This document shows, one piece after another, positions 1 to 37,099 of a DNA stretch of 64,000 bases. The number at the start of each line of letters is the position of its first letter. Position 1 is the stretch's first letter. The DNA is from Lampris incognitus (lineage: Eukaryota; Chordata; Actinopteri; Lampriformes; Lampridae), in NCBI RefSeq assembly GCF_029633865.1, contig NC_079224.1, forward strand, positions 24,050,895 through 24,114,894, written 5' to 3'. Under the pieces are notes generated by a model that was not told the DNA's origin, searched no databases, and saw nothing but the letters and a program-made list of their open reading frames with translations. Made by a program: the position numbers and the translations under genes.

Positions 1-305
1 GAGCTGGCCCCGCCCCTCAGCTCGCACATACAACAGAGAGCTGAGGGGCAGAGCTTTCTCTTCTGGATTGGGAATAGCGAAAAAGCATAGAAAAATGTTT
101 CAATTTTATTGCAAATTAGAAACAGAGTTGGTGAGATAAAAGGTGCAAGATAACGTTTTTGTAGCCTAAATAAATGGGAAATTTATTTTCTTAATTTCTC
201 CAACACCGCTAGCAGACCTGTTAATGTCGAAACTTATCAATACTATGGTCTTTAATAATTTAGCACCGGTGCCGGTTTAATACCGGGTTTCAGTACCCAT
301 CCCTA
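1..305. mobile_element. Right end of a hAT-like element, cut by the window edge
   Basis: Ends at 305 with ...cagtacccatcccta; the reverse complement, tagggatgggtactg, has the form of teleost hAT termini. The inner part repeats accggt/ccggtttaataccgg blocks, as such ends often do. An 11-bp hairpin, cccctcagctc/gagctgagggg, lies at 14-48. No coding sequence is visible and the other end is outside the window. Confidence 0.5.
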
Positions 306-666
306 AGGTAATCCAAAGCAAAAGAGCAGGCGATAGAGAGCTTATTCACTGACCAACAACCCTATTCCCCACAGCATTCGAATGCAGTTGGTTAAATGAC
401 TTGGGGTTCGTACGACTTTGGATTTTTTCTGACAGCTTTTTTATTGTAGAGTAAGTGAAGCAGGAGAAAGCGAGTTTTGTGCTGACTCATACAGTCACAC
501 ATTGTTTGTTCAGGGAACTCCCTCTGGTAGCTGCAACTAATCCTCAGAGCTACACAAACTATATAATTCAGTCCTGTGATGCGTGTTGTTATTTGTGTGT
601 CTCACAGTGCTAATAATAAGCCATAGCACTTAAACCAGCCTTCATATCAGCCAGTGCCAATTCAAG

Positions 667-2925
667 TAGGGATGCAGCGATACCACTTTTTTTCAGACCA
701 AGTAGAAGTACAATTACGTGCATTTGGGTACTTGCCGATATTGAGTACCGATATGAGTACTTAATAATACCATTACAATTCTAACTTTGAAAATACGTTT
801 TATTTTCATCAGATGTTCCTCACTTTTGGACTGTAACAAATTAAATATACTTGATGCTGTTGCTGACATTTTAACATTCACCTTTGTGTTCTCCTGAACA
901 AACATGGCATTTAGGGCTGCACGATTATGGCCAAAATGGTAATCACAATTATTTTGATCAATATTGAGATAACGATTATTTATCACGATTATTCGTTGAT
1001 TTTAGGGACAAAATATATTTTCTTTTACAATAATTCTCCTGTGTGGTCTTGTGGGAAAAATGACGTTTGCGGGCATCAGCTATTCATTTTAAAATCACAG
1101 TCGATGTAATGAAATTGTCACGCTCAAGTACGACTCCATTGTTCTGCTTGACCGTAGGCCAGTGGTAGTTGCAAAGTACTTGACAGCTTGACAGCTGTGA
1201 CATACTTCTCTATTTCCCCTCGATGTTTTGCATACAGCGCAGGTAATGCCACTTTGGAAAAAATAATTGCGTGAGGCACTCACATATCTTTTGTCCAGTG
1301 TGTTGACCATTTTCCTGAAGCCTTCATTGCTCACAGTGTTTAATGGACACACATCTTTTGCCAAATGGAATGCGACTGCATTGGTTATTTCAGTCTGTCT
1401 TTGGGAGCTGGATGGATACGGTGCCTCGTTGTACAGGGTTGCTGTTATGGATGTCTGAGCTGACGTTGGACAAGGACGGGGATTCAGTGAGCTAATGTTA
1501 GCAACGTTATTCTTCTTGGCCTTCATGCATTCATCGTACTGCAGTTTGTGGTGTTTTTTTTAGGTGGTTGAAAAGATTAGTTGTGTTGCTTTGTGGCGCA
1601 CACATAATTCTACGGCACTCTTTGCATATGACTTGTTCTTCGTTGACATCACTTGCCCTAAATCCACAATATTTCCAAACAAGGGATGATGATCCGTTTC
1701 GAGGGACTAGCTCTTTGCCTTCTGCTCCAGACATTTAATATGGTTTTGCCGTTACTCATCTACTCTGGACTGCAGCCGCAACAACCAGAAACTTTTTGCA
1801 CAGGCTGTCGCTGCAGCGTTGGTGCTTAAAGGGAACAGCTGTGATTGGTCAGGTAGTTAGTTTAGGAAGCGCTTGATTTGATATGCAGTGGAGCGTTCCA
1901 TGAGCGGAGCACGTATTTTAAATGTCAATATCGCAGTCGATCCTGTTCATTTAATTGTGGGAAGCCAAAATCGTGATCGCGATTAATATTCAATTACTTG
2001 TGCATCCCTAATGGCTCTGCCACACATTTCACTCAAATGTAACCTGAAACACATTCAGTGGATTTCAGTACAACATACAACTGTAGCAGAACAACGAAAA
2101 TGATATGTTATCATATGTTGGTGGTACCTGTGAGGACTGACGCTTAAAATACACCAGATGCGGTGCGTCACGTAGGCGGGGCAGAGCATTGTTTTCTACC
2201 TACTGCACCAACTGCGTCTGTGTTGCGTGTCAGCCATGTTTTCTGCTTCACTGCATGCATATTGAGTTTTGTCAAGTGATAAAGCAGTTGATTATGCAGG
2301 GTTTGGAAGTGAAGGCTATATTAACTGGTACTGCATTAAATAACTAGATCGTTTTAACTACAGGATCAAGGATACACACTGATCTGATTGATTTATTTTA
2401 ATGTGCAATGAAAAAAGAGAGCCCATAATGTTGCATCGCTGCGTCACATTGCCTCTGGTACAATGAGGTATTTATTTTAATAATTTTAAACAGTTCTGTG
2501 TAGTTTTTACCTGTTGAAGCAGAAGTGTACCAGAAAACATGGCTGGCACGCAACCTCACGCAACACAGACGCAGTTGGTGTCGCAGGTAAAAAAAAACCC
2601 ACTCCACCCCACCTACATGATGCGCTGCGTCCGGGGACTGTTGGTATTCATCCAAGTTCACATGCTCGAGACTTTGTCATTTCTCGCTCCTGTTGGACAA
2701 ATTATACATAGATGTGTTCATCTGCTTCTTGGCCGTCGCTTCGCGCCCTCTATCTGGCTCCATCTCCTCCTCTCCCTGTACAAATGGGGGGAAAAGGAAC
2801 CAATCACTTTTCACAATTTCGGCAGGAATTGTCTAGTCGGGTATCAGGTGCGGTTGTGTCGGAGTCGTTTTACGAGTATGAGTACAAGAGGACAATATGG
2901 ATCAATACCTGATACTGGCCTATTC
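667..2925. mobile_element. Probable outer hAT-like element interrupted by another hAT
   Basis: Left end tagggatgcagcgatacc at 667, followed by repeated gagtac/gtactc motifs. Near 2850-2920 the text returns to related motifs (gggtatcaggtgcggt, gagtatgagtac, caatacctgatactgg), as the opposite end of such elements does, but no terminal cccta is present. The hAT at 912-2010 lies inside. The stretch 2011-2850 shows no coding potential I can assign. Boundaries are inferred. Confidence 0.35.
912..2010 (-). mobile_element. Non-autonomous hAT element with BED-finger remnant
   Basis: Terminal inverted repeats tagggctgcac/tagggatgcac (10/11) flanked by an imperfect 8-bp target duplication (atggcatt/atggctct, 6/8). 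On - it keeps the N-terminus of a ZBED-like transposase: a BED zinc finger at 1734-1531 (VWKYCGF, CKECRRIMC, NHLKK). After a frame break, 1526-1095 carries FHLAKDVCPLNTVSNEGFRK and LDKRYVSASRNYF. The catalytic RNase H-like core and hAT C-terminal domain are absent, so the element is a deletion derivative. Confidence 0.8.
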
Positions 2926-4281
2926 AAGCCACTGTGTACTTGACTTGTGGTATATCGGTTACATCAACCCCACTGTTCCAGTCATGTAACATGTTTTTGG
3001 TCATGTATGTCTTTGTGGAAACATGTCGTGTCGTAGTTTGTTGTCCAAACATCCTGTGAGATTATTATTCTAATGCTGTGACTGCAAGGCAGTTTTACAG
3101 ACTTGGTTTTGTAGTTTGCACTGCACTGTACAACAATAACAGGGTGTTAGGGTGGGGTAGGATTGAAAGAGGTGCTTTTGTGTACCTTGTAATACTCAAT
3201 GTCATCTTGCTTTCATTCTGTTTTCTTTTGTTATTACTTTTCATGTCATTCACCTGGCTTGTCTGTATGTTATATGTATGTTATATATGATATAACTATC
3301 GCAATATCTCTTGGCTGTCTACCTGTTGCACTTGTTTGCTATTCAGTTGCTTTCTCAGCTTGCTTGTTGCTTGCTTGCATGTATGTACTTGGCACTTGCA
3401 TGTCTGTTTACATATTGACTTGTTTGTGTGCATGCTGTTTTTTTGTTTGTTTTATTTTTTACTATAATTTCTGGCGGTTAACATCAGGTCACAGTGACTA
3501 CAGTTGAACATTTGCCAGGTGGCTAAAACCGGCACATTACCTTTCGGGTCGATTAATGCAATTTGTCTGCGTAAAAATAATTAAATAAATGAGATGGAGT
3601 GACTAGAGTATTTCCATGGTTGGAGACAAGTCAGATGGAGAGGCAGACAGTGAGGGACACCTTCCTAGTTGGAAATAACTTGGTGCTGATGAAGTCATAG
3701 AGGAAATGCCTGTCAGATGGAGGTCTTTCCTGCTCTCACTGCCGCAGCAACAAGGACAGAAACTTCTGAGGAATTCTGGGTGGAGTTTGCATGCTCCACT
3801 GTGCATGCATGTGTATGTTTGTCTCTATGAGAGCAGCAGCTTCATTGATTCACACACAGATAGATGGCACACAATGACATTCCACATTTTTTAATGGATA
3901 AGATTTTCCATATGGTCATTCATACTTGCCTCCAATTAAGGACATAGTTTGATGGCCTGGCTGTTTGTGTAACCCATTCAAGACAAGGCAACCTATTTGT
4001 AGACTAATGAGGCATGTTTTGGATCAACATGCGTGTTTCACAAATAATCTCATTCATCAAGATCAGTGTAACACTTCAGGCACACAAACTGAAAATTCAA
4101 GTTTATCAAGCTCTATTTGATACCAATGCCTGCTAGCAGTTATTGTATTCTAAACTCAGTGGTTACATAGGTTCAGTATAGTGCCCTGTTATTTTTGCCA
4201 GTTGATGACTTCACCAATGACAGGAGTATGCTCCCCTTGTCTGATAATCTTATTTAATCATGTTTGTCAATTCTCTCCTAG
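2926..4281 (+). other. pkn2 intron, no recognised element
   Basis: Short open frames in T-rich DNA (3078-3507) have no domain signature and look like chance ORFs. The stretch ends in the pyrimidine tract and AG of the 4282 acceptor. Confidence 0.6.
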
Positions 4282-31257
<26,976 letters not shown>

Positions 31258-31289
31258 CTCCCCCTCTTATCTCACACAAGCCCATTACT

Positions 31290-31376
<87 letters not shown>

Positions 31377-33345
31377 TGTGAACCAACCAACGCAGCAAAG
31401 ACTGTAGCTTTTTTTTTTTTAACCTCCCACTTCCCTGCCCAAAACTTAAAAAGAGTTGAGCAGACAAGGATCGCTCCTCCAGCCTGCGGGCAACGCTCTG
31501 TGCCATTGGAAAAAAACAGTCCACAGCCAACCTCCCCAAGCCCCCTCCCCCTACTTATTTTTTAAATCAACATGAAGAACTTTTTTTAACAAAAGGAAAA
31601 AGAAAAAATGAAACTTTGTTCTCGGAGAAACTGTGTGAAGGGAAGGCCGCCGAGTCCTCCTGCGCGTCATTGCCGCCACGTCCGCTGTCTGACCACTGAG
31701 AATGTTTTTTTCATACGAACTGCGAGACGGCAACATCACAATCATGTTATTCATTGTCACTGTCTTTGGTTTTTTGTTCTGTACAGATTATATTCAATGG
31801 TATATTTTATTGTTTTATTGTTTTAATGTTCTTTTTTTTTTTTGCAAACCCTCCCCATAGCTTAAGGACTTTTCTCCAACTATAAGTTTGATATGTCTGC
31901 GATGATCATGTATGAAATCGTTAATTCAATGAATTTTAAATGCTTAAAGCATTGTCATCACTGAACTGGCACTACAGTTACCGACAGCCAACATCTTAAA
32001 AGACGACGACTACTACTACTACAACTTCTTAACTTGAAATCCAATCAAGAGAGTACTTTGCCAGCTGGAAACAAGTATTTTTATTATTTTTTTTGGCTCC
32101 ACATTCTGTTTTTCAGTCACCTGAAGTTTACAGCTATCTGACTACAAAGGACCCATGCAATGATTGAGCTCTTTTGGTGTAAAACATCAGTCCGTTCAGA
32201 GATGCAAGCTAGTTAAGGTTTAATGTTACTACCCTACATCTCCTTACATGCTTACATGTGTTATCTTTCTTTTTGCTTGGAAATTGGACATAGATTGAAG
32301 AGTTCTTTGCCCCCCCCCGCCCCAAAAGCAAGTAATGTGAGAAATTTTGCCAACTGTAAACAATTTGAGGCGAAGACAAATGATGTCAAACTGCTCAGCA
32401 TATTGAACTCTCCCATGCCCACTAGTGGCACCTCGAGATGGTGACACCCAGCACTGAACACTTTCACATGGTTTTGGCGTACATTTCTGAAGAAATGGTG
32501 TTTTACCTCTGGCTTGAATTGATTTTTCTCTACAGCAAAATTGGCTTCAGTTCCATTTCAATAATTGCATTTTTTTTTTTTTTTTTTTTTGGTCACTCCC
32601 AAATGGACAGTTAGCGGCTAGTTGCAGTGGAACCAACATTATTGTTCATGATACCTCAGTTATAAGTTTCAGTGTAAACACTAATCATAAGTGACTTGGG
32701 CAATTACAGCTTTACTACCAAAACTTACATTTTCCCACAGTCACTTTTCGTGGACCAGGGAAACATATCAACTAGATAAACTGACAGTGATCCCAAAGGT
32801 AGGTTTCCGAAAGCATTTTAGTGCTAAGATCTCTTGTGCTCATTTGCCAAGTACTGAGGTGTATTGGGGGAAACCAGGCCCATCTCAGTGCCAGTTATTG
32901 CATATTAGGTCTGGGTTAAAATGCTTTTCTGTGATTTGTTGATTTGTCCTGGCTGGCAGCAATGTACAAATTCTGGGCTTGTATTAGCCAGCGCGTTTTA
33001 ATTATACATTGACTGATAAATGGTTTAGACCAGTTGATATGAATCACTACAGGGGAGGGGGGTTTATATAAATGTACACACAATTAAGCTGAAAGCACTA
33101 ATTTTATCTTATTTTTATGTTTAGCTTAAAATGGACAATAGACTGTACAAAGCCCCCCCCCTCCTCCCCGTATTGCTTAAATGGCTGCTTCCGCATGTTG
33201 CCGAAATAGACGAGACCCTCATGGATGGTACACCAATATTGAAGTCACAATTATGTTGCAGTTCACCCCGGTGTAAAAAAAAAGCAACTTTGCAGTAATT
33301 TGTTGCCTATCATAAATGCACAAATTAAACATTTTTAATGGTGAT
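31258..33345 (+). other. pkn2: Probable pkn2 3'UTR
   Basis: Non-coding DNA after the stop, starting with a long CA repeat (31295-31372). It has many T-rich tracts and no recognisable transposon until 33675. No AATAAA was seen. The best signal is ATTAAA at 33324-33329, followed by a T-rich stretch, so the end near 33345 is an estimate. The length would suit a kinase 3'UTR. Confidence 0.5.
31295..31372. repeat. (CA)39 microsatellite in pkn2 3'UTR
   Basis: Uninterrupted CA repeat beginning 38 nt after the pkn2 stop codon. In the transcript it would be a CA tract, a known class of hnRNP L binding site. Confidence 0.97.
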
Positions 33346-33674
33346 TTTTTCTCTTTATTATTGCTGTCATCACATCAGACACTTTTGACAGTTTGAAGTT
33401 TTGTTACTCCCTCATCACAGAGAGGGTGTTTCTCTGGCCGGCATCTTACTGTGCTTGGGGGCTTCGATTTGAACTGTTGACAAGGGAAACCAAGTGGCAC
33501 TAAACTTACCCTCCTACCAGGAAGTCCGAAAAGAAGAATGGCATGGTGCGGAGTAAACGGTAAGGAAAAGTGAGCATTTGGGAAAGTTACGTCCTTTGTT
33601 ACTAATAGACATACATCAGCTTGTTGGAAGTGATTTTTAACTTAGTAAAAAAATACAAACTTACAATCAATGAA

Positions 33675-34656
33675 GTCGGGAGTTGCAGAGAAGTATGTTG
33701 GAGTGGTGCAGGATATGTATGAGGGAAGCGTGACAATGGTGAGGTGTGTGGTTGGAATGACAGATGGGTTCAAGGTGGAGGTGGGATTACATCAAGGATC
33801 AGCTCAGCCCTTTCTTGTTTGCAATGATGATGGACAAGTTGACAGACAAGATCAGGCAGGAGTCTCCATGGACAATGATGTTCGCGGATGACATTGTGAT
33901 CTGTAGCGAGAGTAGGGTACAGGTTGAGGAGAGCCTGGAGAGGTGGAGGTATCCACTGGAGAGAAGAGGAATGAAAGTCAGTAGGAGCAAGACGGAATAC
34001 CTATGCGTGAATGAGAGGGAGGACGATGGAATGGTTAGAATGCAAGGAGTAGAGGTGACGAAGGCATATGAGTTTAAATACTTGGGATCAACTGTCCAAA
34101 GTAACGGGGAGTGCAGGAGAGAGGTGAAGAAGAGTGCAGGCAGGGTGGAGTGGGTGGAGAAGAGTGTCAGGAGTGATTTGCAACAGAAGGGTACCAGCAA
34201 GAGTTAAAGGGAAGGTTTACAAGATGGTTGTGAGACCAGCTATGTTATATGGTTTGGAGACAGTGGCAATGACGAAAAGACAGGAGGCAGGGCTGGAAGT
34301 GGCAGAGTTGAAGATGCTAAGATTTCACTGGGAGTGACGAAGGAGGGCAGGATTAGGAATGATATTAGAGGGACTGCTGAAGTTGGACGGTTTGGACACA
34401 AAGCAAGACAGGCAAGATTGAGATGGCTTGGACATGTGTGGAGGAGAGGTGCTGGGTATATTGGCAGAATGATGCTGAATATGGAGCTGCCAGGGAAGAG
34501 GAAAAGAAGGCCAAAGAGGGGGTTTATGGATGTGGTGAGGGAAGACATGCAGGTGGCTGGTGTGACAGAGGGAAGATGCAGAAGACAGGAAGAAATGGAA
34601 ACGGATGATCAGCTGTGGCGACCCCTAACGGGAGCAGCCGAAAGTAGTAGTAGTAG
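33675..34656 (+). mobile_element. RTE-like LINE, 5'-truncated, 1 kb
   Basis: Same family as 9567-11081: SGVAEKYVGVVQDMYEGSV, VGLHQGSAQPFLV (frame break), intact FADDIVICSESRVQ, YEFKYLGSTVQSNGECRREV, LRWLGHVWRRGAGYI, ending ccgaaagtagtagtagtag. A perfect 12-bp target duplication, acaatcaatgaa, lies at 33663-33674 and 34657-34668. Frameshifts rule out activity. Confidence 0.92.
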
Positions 34657-35792
34657 ACAATCAATGAAAGTTTACACTTTTCCATCAGGTGTCTTCATAA
34701 ACTTCAACTGGTCCAGAATTCAGCTGCCCGTATCATTACCAGAACTCCTTCCATAGAGCATATCACTCCTGTTCTTCAGCAACTCCATTGGCTCCCTGTT
34801 AAATACCGTATTGACTTCAAGCTCCTGCTCCTCTCACCTTTAAGGCCCTTAATAACTTAGCCCCTTCCTATCTTTTCGAACTCCTTCATATCCACATGCC
34901 CTTCCGCACGCTCAGATCCTCTTCTGCTCTCCAACTCACTACACCATCGGCCCGTTTGACTACCATGGGGACTAGAGCCTTTAGTCATTCTGTCCCCCGC
35001 CTATGGAACACTCTCCCACAAGAAATTCGCAACACTGACTCTCTTTCAACCTTCAAATCCCATCTCAAAACTTACCTTTTCAAACCGGCATATTCAGTCT
35101 GACACACGCGTCACTGAGTTTGTGCAGATGATGATTATACTTATCTGTTGTATCAACTTTTTATTGTCTACCCTGCTTTGTTTTGACGGGGTCCTCCCTA
35201 TAGTCCCCGGGTCCTATAGCCCCCGGGTCCTATGTTCCCAGCTTTGTACGAGACTGGGGAATATCGGACCTTTTTGTATACAGAGGGCCCTATATTCCCC
35301 ACTTTTCCCCAAAAGGGTCCTATGTTCCCCGTTTTGTATGTGCAGGGAAACATGGGACCTTTCTTTATAAAAAGGGTCCTATGTTCCCCTAGGGCACCCG
35401 GGGAACATAGGACCCTATTTATAAAGAAAGGTCCCATGTTCCCCGGTCAGCAGGTTTGACGCTGTTTGGCGCAAAAAGTGCATTTTCAATAATGCATTAT
35501 TTAGGGCAGATTATTAAGAAGACAATGAATCATACGATTTCTATTTTTATATCACAAAAACGAATTCACAAAGTCCAGGTTGGCTAAAGTATGTGGAAAC
35601 TTTCGACACTAAACCAATTTCAACTTATTAGGCTATAGCCTATATTTGGGCGCATAACCCACCCCGGTAGTTCTCTGATATTTATGCGTGAAATGTGTCA
35701 CTTATCGAGGAAAATGCGCCTCGCCGAGTAGGTTAGCTGGCTCGTCTGTGTCTGAATGTAATATAGTAAGCCTATGTTCCTTGGGCAATTGT

Positions 35793-35990
35793 ACCCGGGC
35801 ATAGCTCAGTCGGTAGAGCTCTCGCCTATGGATCGCAAGGTCGTGAGTTCGATCCCGGGTGCCGCCAACTCAGCGTATGAGTAGCACATTGTGCGAGAAG
35901 TGCTGGGAGCTGAGGATAGGTGTTGTGTTCCGTCCTCAGCAGTCCATCTCCCAGAGGTCTAGCGCATTGTACCAGGGATAGACTCCTGCG
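35793..35990 (+). repeat. tRNA-derived SINE-like sequence
   Basis: gggcatagctcagtcggtag (A box) and gagttcgatcccgggtgcc (B box) in tRNA spacing, then about 120 bp of unrelated text (gctgggagctgaggatagg). The T stem and anticodon stem do not pair well, so it is not a functional tRNA gene. It sits in the middle of the 1353-bp element. Confidence 0.6.
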
Positions 35991-36153
35991 TAAGCTGGCT
36001 GATACCGACAATAGGCCAATTCCGACCCACTTCTTCTATGTTCCCTAGAAAGCCGTCGTTCCCATCATAACCACACCAGCTTATTGGGAAAAGCATCTGA
36101 CAGATATTAGATAGAAACCATCTGCTCAGTAAGGCCCTTTAAGCATCATAATT

Positions 36154-36237
36154 GTAATAATAATAATAATAATAACATAATAATAATAATAATAACCTAA
36201 TAATAATAATGATGATGATGATGATGATGATGATGAT
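36154..36237. repeat. (TAA)n then (ATG)n microsatellite
   Basis: taataataa runs, then gatgatgatg from 36209, inside the 1353-bp element. Confidence 0.95.
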
Positions 36238-36654
36238 GGGAACACAGGACCCTATTTATAAAGAAAGGTCCTATGTTCCCCGGTTTGTTCCTCGATTGGC
36301 AGTAGCGGGGAATATAGGACCCTTTATTTGGAAAAAGGTCCTATGTTCCCCTGGAAACAGCGGGGAATATAGGACCCCTTTTCCAAAAGAGGGTTCTATG
36401 TTCCCCGGTGTCTATTGCAACCGGGATTATAGGACCTTTTTAGGGGAAAACGGGGAATATGGGACCCTTTTTTTTCCTCGAAAGGGTCCTATGTTCCCCG
36501 ATCGGGGAATATAGGACCCGGGGACTATAGGCACGGCCCCGTTTTGACTTCATGGGGCTGCTTGTTTTTTTTTTTTTTTTTAACCGTGTTCTGTAAGGTG
36601 TCCTTGAGTGCTCTGAAAGGCGCCCACAAATAAAATGTTTAATTATTATTGATG

Positions 36655-36965
36655 TTGTAACGTAGCTCAATCAAGTCTGCTGCGGGATTCGATCCCAGGC
36701 GCACTGCACTACAGGGGGTCGACTGGCCGGTGAGCCCCTGTAGTTTAGAGTAGTCGCCGTCTGCTAAAAGCGCACCCTCGCGTTGTGTCATTCCGCGCTC
36801 CGAAGAGACTTATGAGGCTCTGCACGCTTCCGGACCCCACCGCTGCCACCCATGTAGCGTAGCTCAATCAAGCCCGCTGCGGGATTCGTTCCGAGGCGCA
36901 CTGCACCACAAGGCGACATCTCTGACCGCTCAGATAAAAGGGTCGACTCCACCAGTGAATCCCCT
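36655..36965. repeat. Two direct copies of a tRNA-like unit
   Basis: gtagctcaatcaagtctgct...gggattcgatcccaggcgca at 36660 recurs diverged at 36855. Each is followed by gggtcgact and ccc(t)atagttta text. The section between resembles the centre of the foldback element at 13368-14056 (ccaccgctgccacccatgta versus gacaccaatgtagc). Confidence 0.5.
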
Positions 36966-37099
36966 ATAGTTTATGTTATTATCAACACAATGTTTATAAG
37001 TATAGTGCAATGTAGTCTCAGCAGAAGTACTTAGAAGCTGGCAGTTTACTTTTTTCCCCTTTTTTTTAATCTAAGCAGCTAAGTCACCCTCAGCAGAGG

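Larger units (their letters stand above)
35188..36540. mobile_element. 1353-bp box-array DNA element, non-autonomous, unnamed
   Basis: Perfect 8-bp target duplication gttttgac (35180-35187, 36541-36548). Inverted ends match 28 of 31: ggggtcctccctatagtccc / ggggccgtgcctatagtccc and onward. Both ends (35205-35450, 36236-36525) carry about 19 copies of a 16-bp box, gggtcctatgttcccc, mostly in alternating orientation 10-18 bp apart. Neighbouring boxes form near-perfect hairpins; the 16-bp pair at 35372-35414 is exact with a 10-nt loop. The middle has no transposase, only a tRNA-like repeat and TAA/ATG microsatellites. The 8-bp duplication fits hAT, Merlin, P or Zisupton types; the ends do not identify which. 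Confidence 0.8.
34680..36650 (+). mobile_element. L2 LINE 3' part, split by a later insertion
   Basis: RT C-terminal text in + (QNSAARIITRTPSIEHITP, LHWLPVKYRIDFKLL, LRSSSALQLTTPSARLTTMG, FKSHLKTYLFKPAYSV) ending near 35102. Its 3'UTR continues to 35187, is interrupted by the 1353-bp element, and resumes at 36549 (gtgctctgaaaggcgc...aataaaatg, poly-T at 36562-36580). Confidence 0.8.

Noticed and set aside
2539..2943. 134-codon open frame on +
   Set aside because: Overlapping frames in repeat-derived DNA, no domain, and no splice-consistent partner exons; probably chance.
1..4281. Earlier pkn2 exons (HR1a, HR1b)
   Set aside because: No HR1-like text with splice borders was found; the region is intron with hAT-like sequence.
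31285..31565. His-Thr and Cys-Val repeat ORFs on both strands
   Set aside because: Translation of the CA microsatellite in the 3'UTR.
35793..35868. Genuine tRNA gene
   Set aside because: A and B boxes are good, but the T stem and anticodon stem do not pair and no acceptor stem closes; SINE-like.
36209..36514. ORF beginning with a poly-Met run
   Set aside because: Translation of the ATG microsatellite followed by the box array.
35205..36525. CRISPR-like array
   Set aside because: Boxes alternate in orientation with spacers of 10-18 bp, there are no cas genes, and this is a eukaryotic genome; they are subterminal repeats of a transposon.
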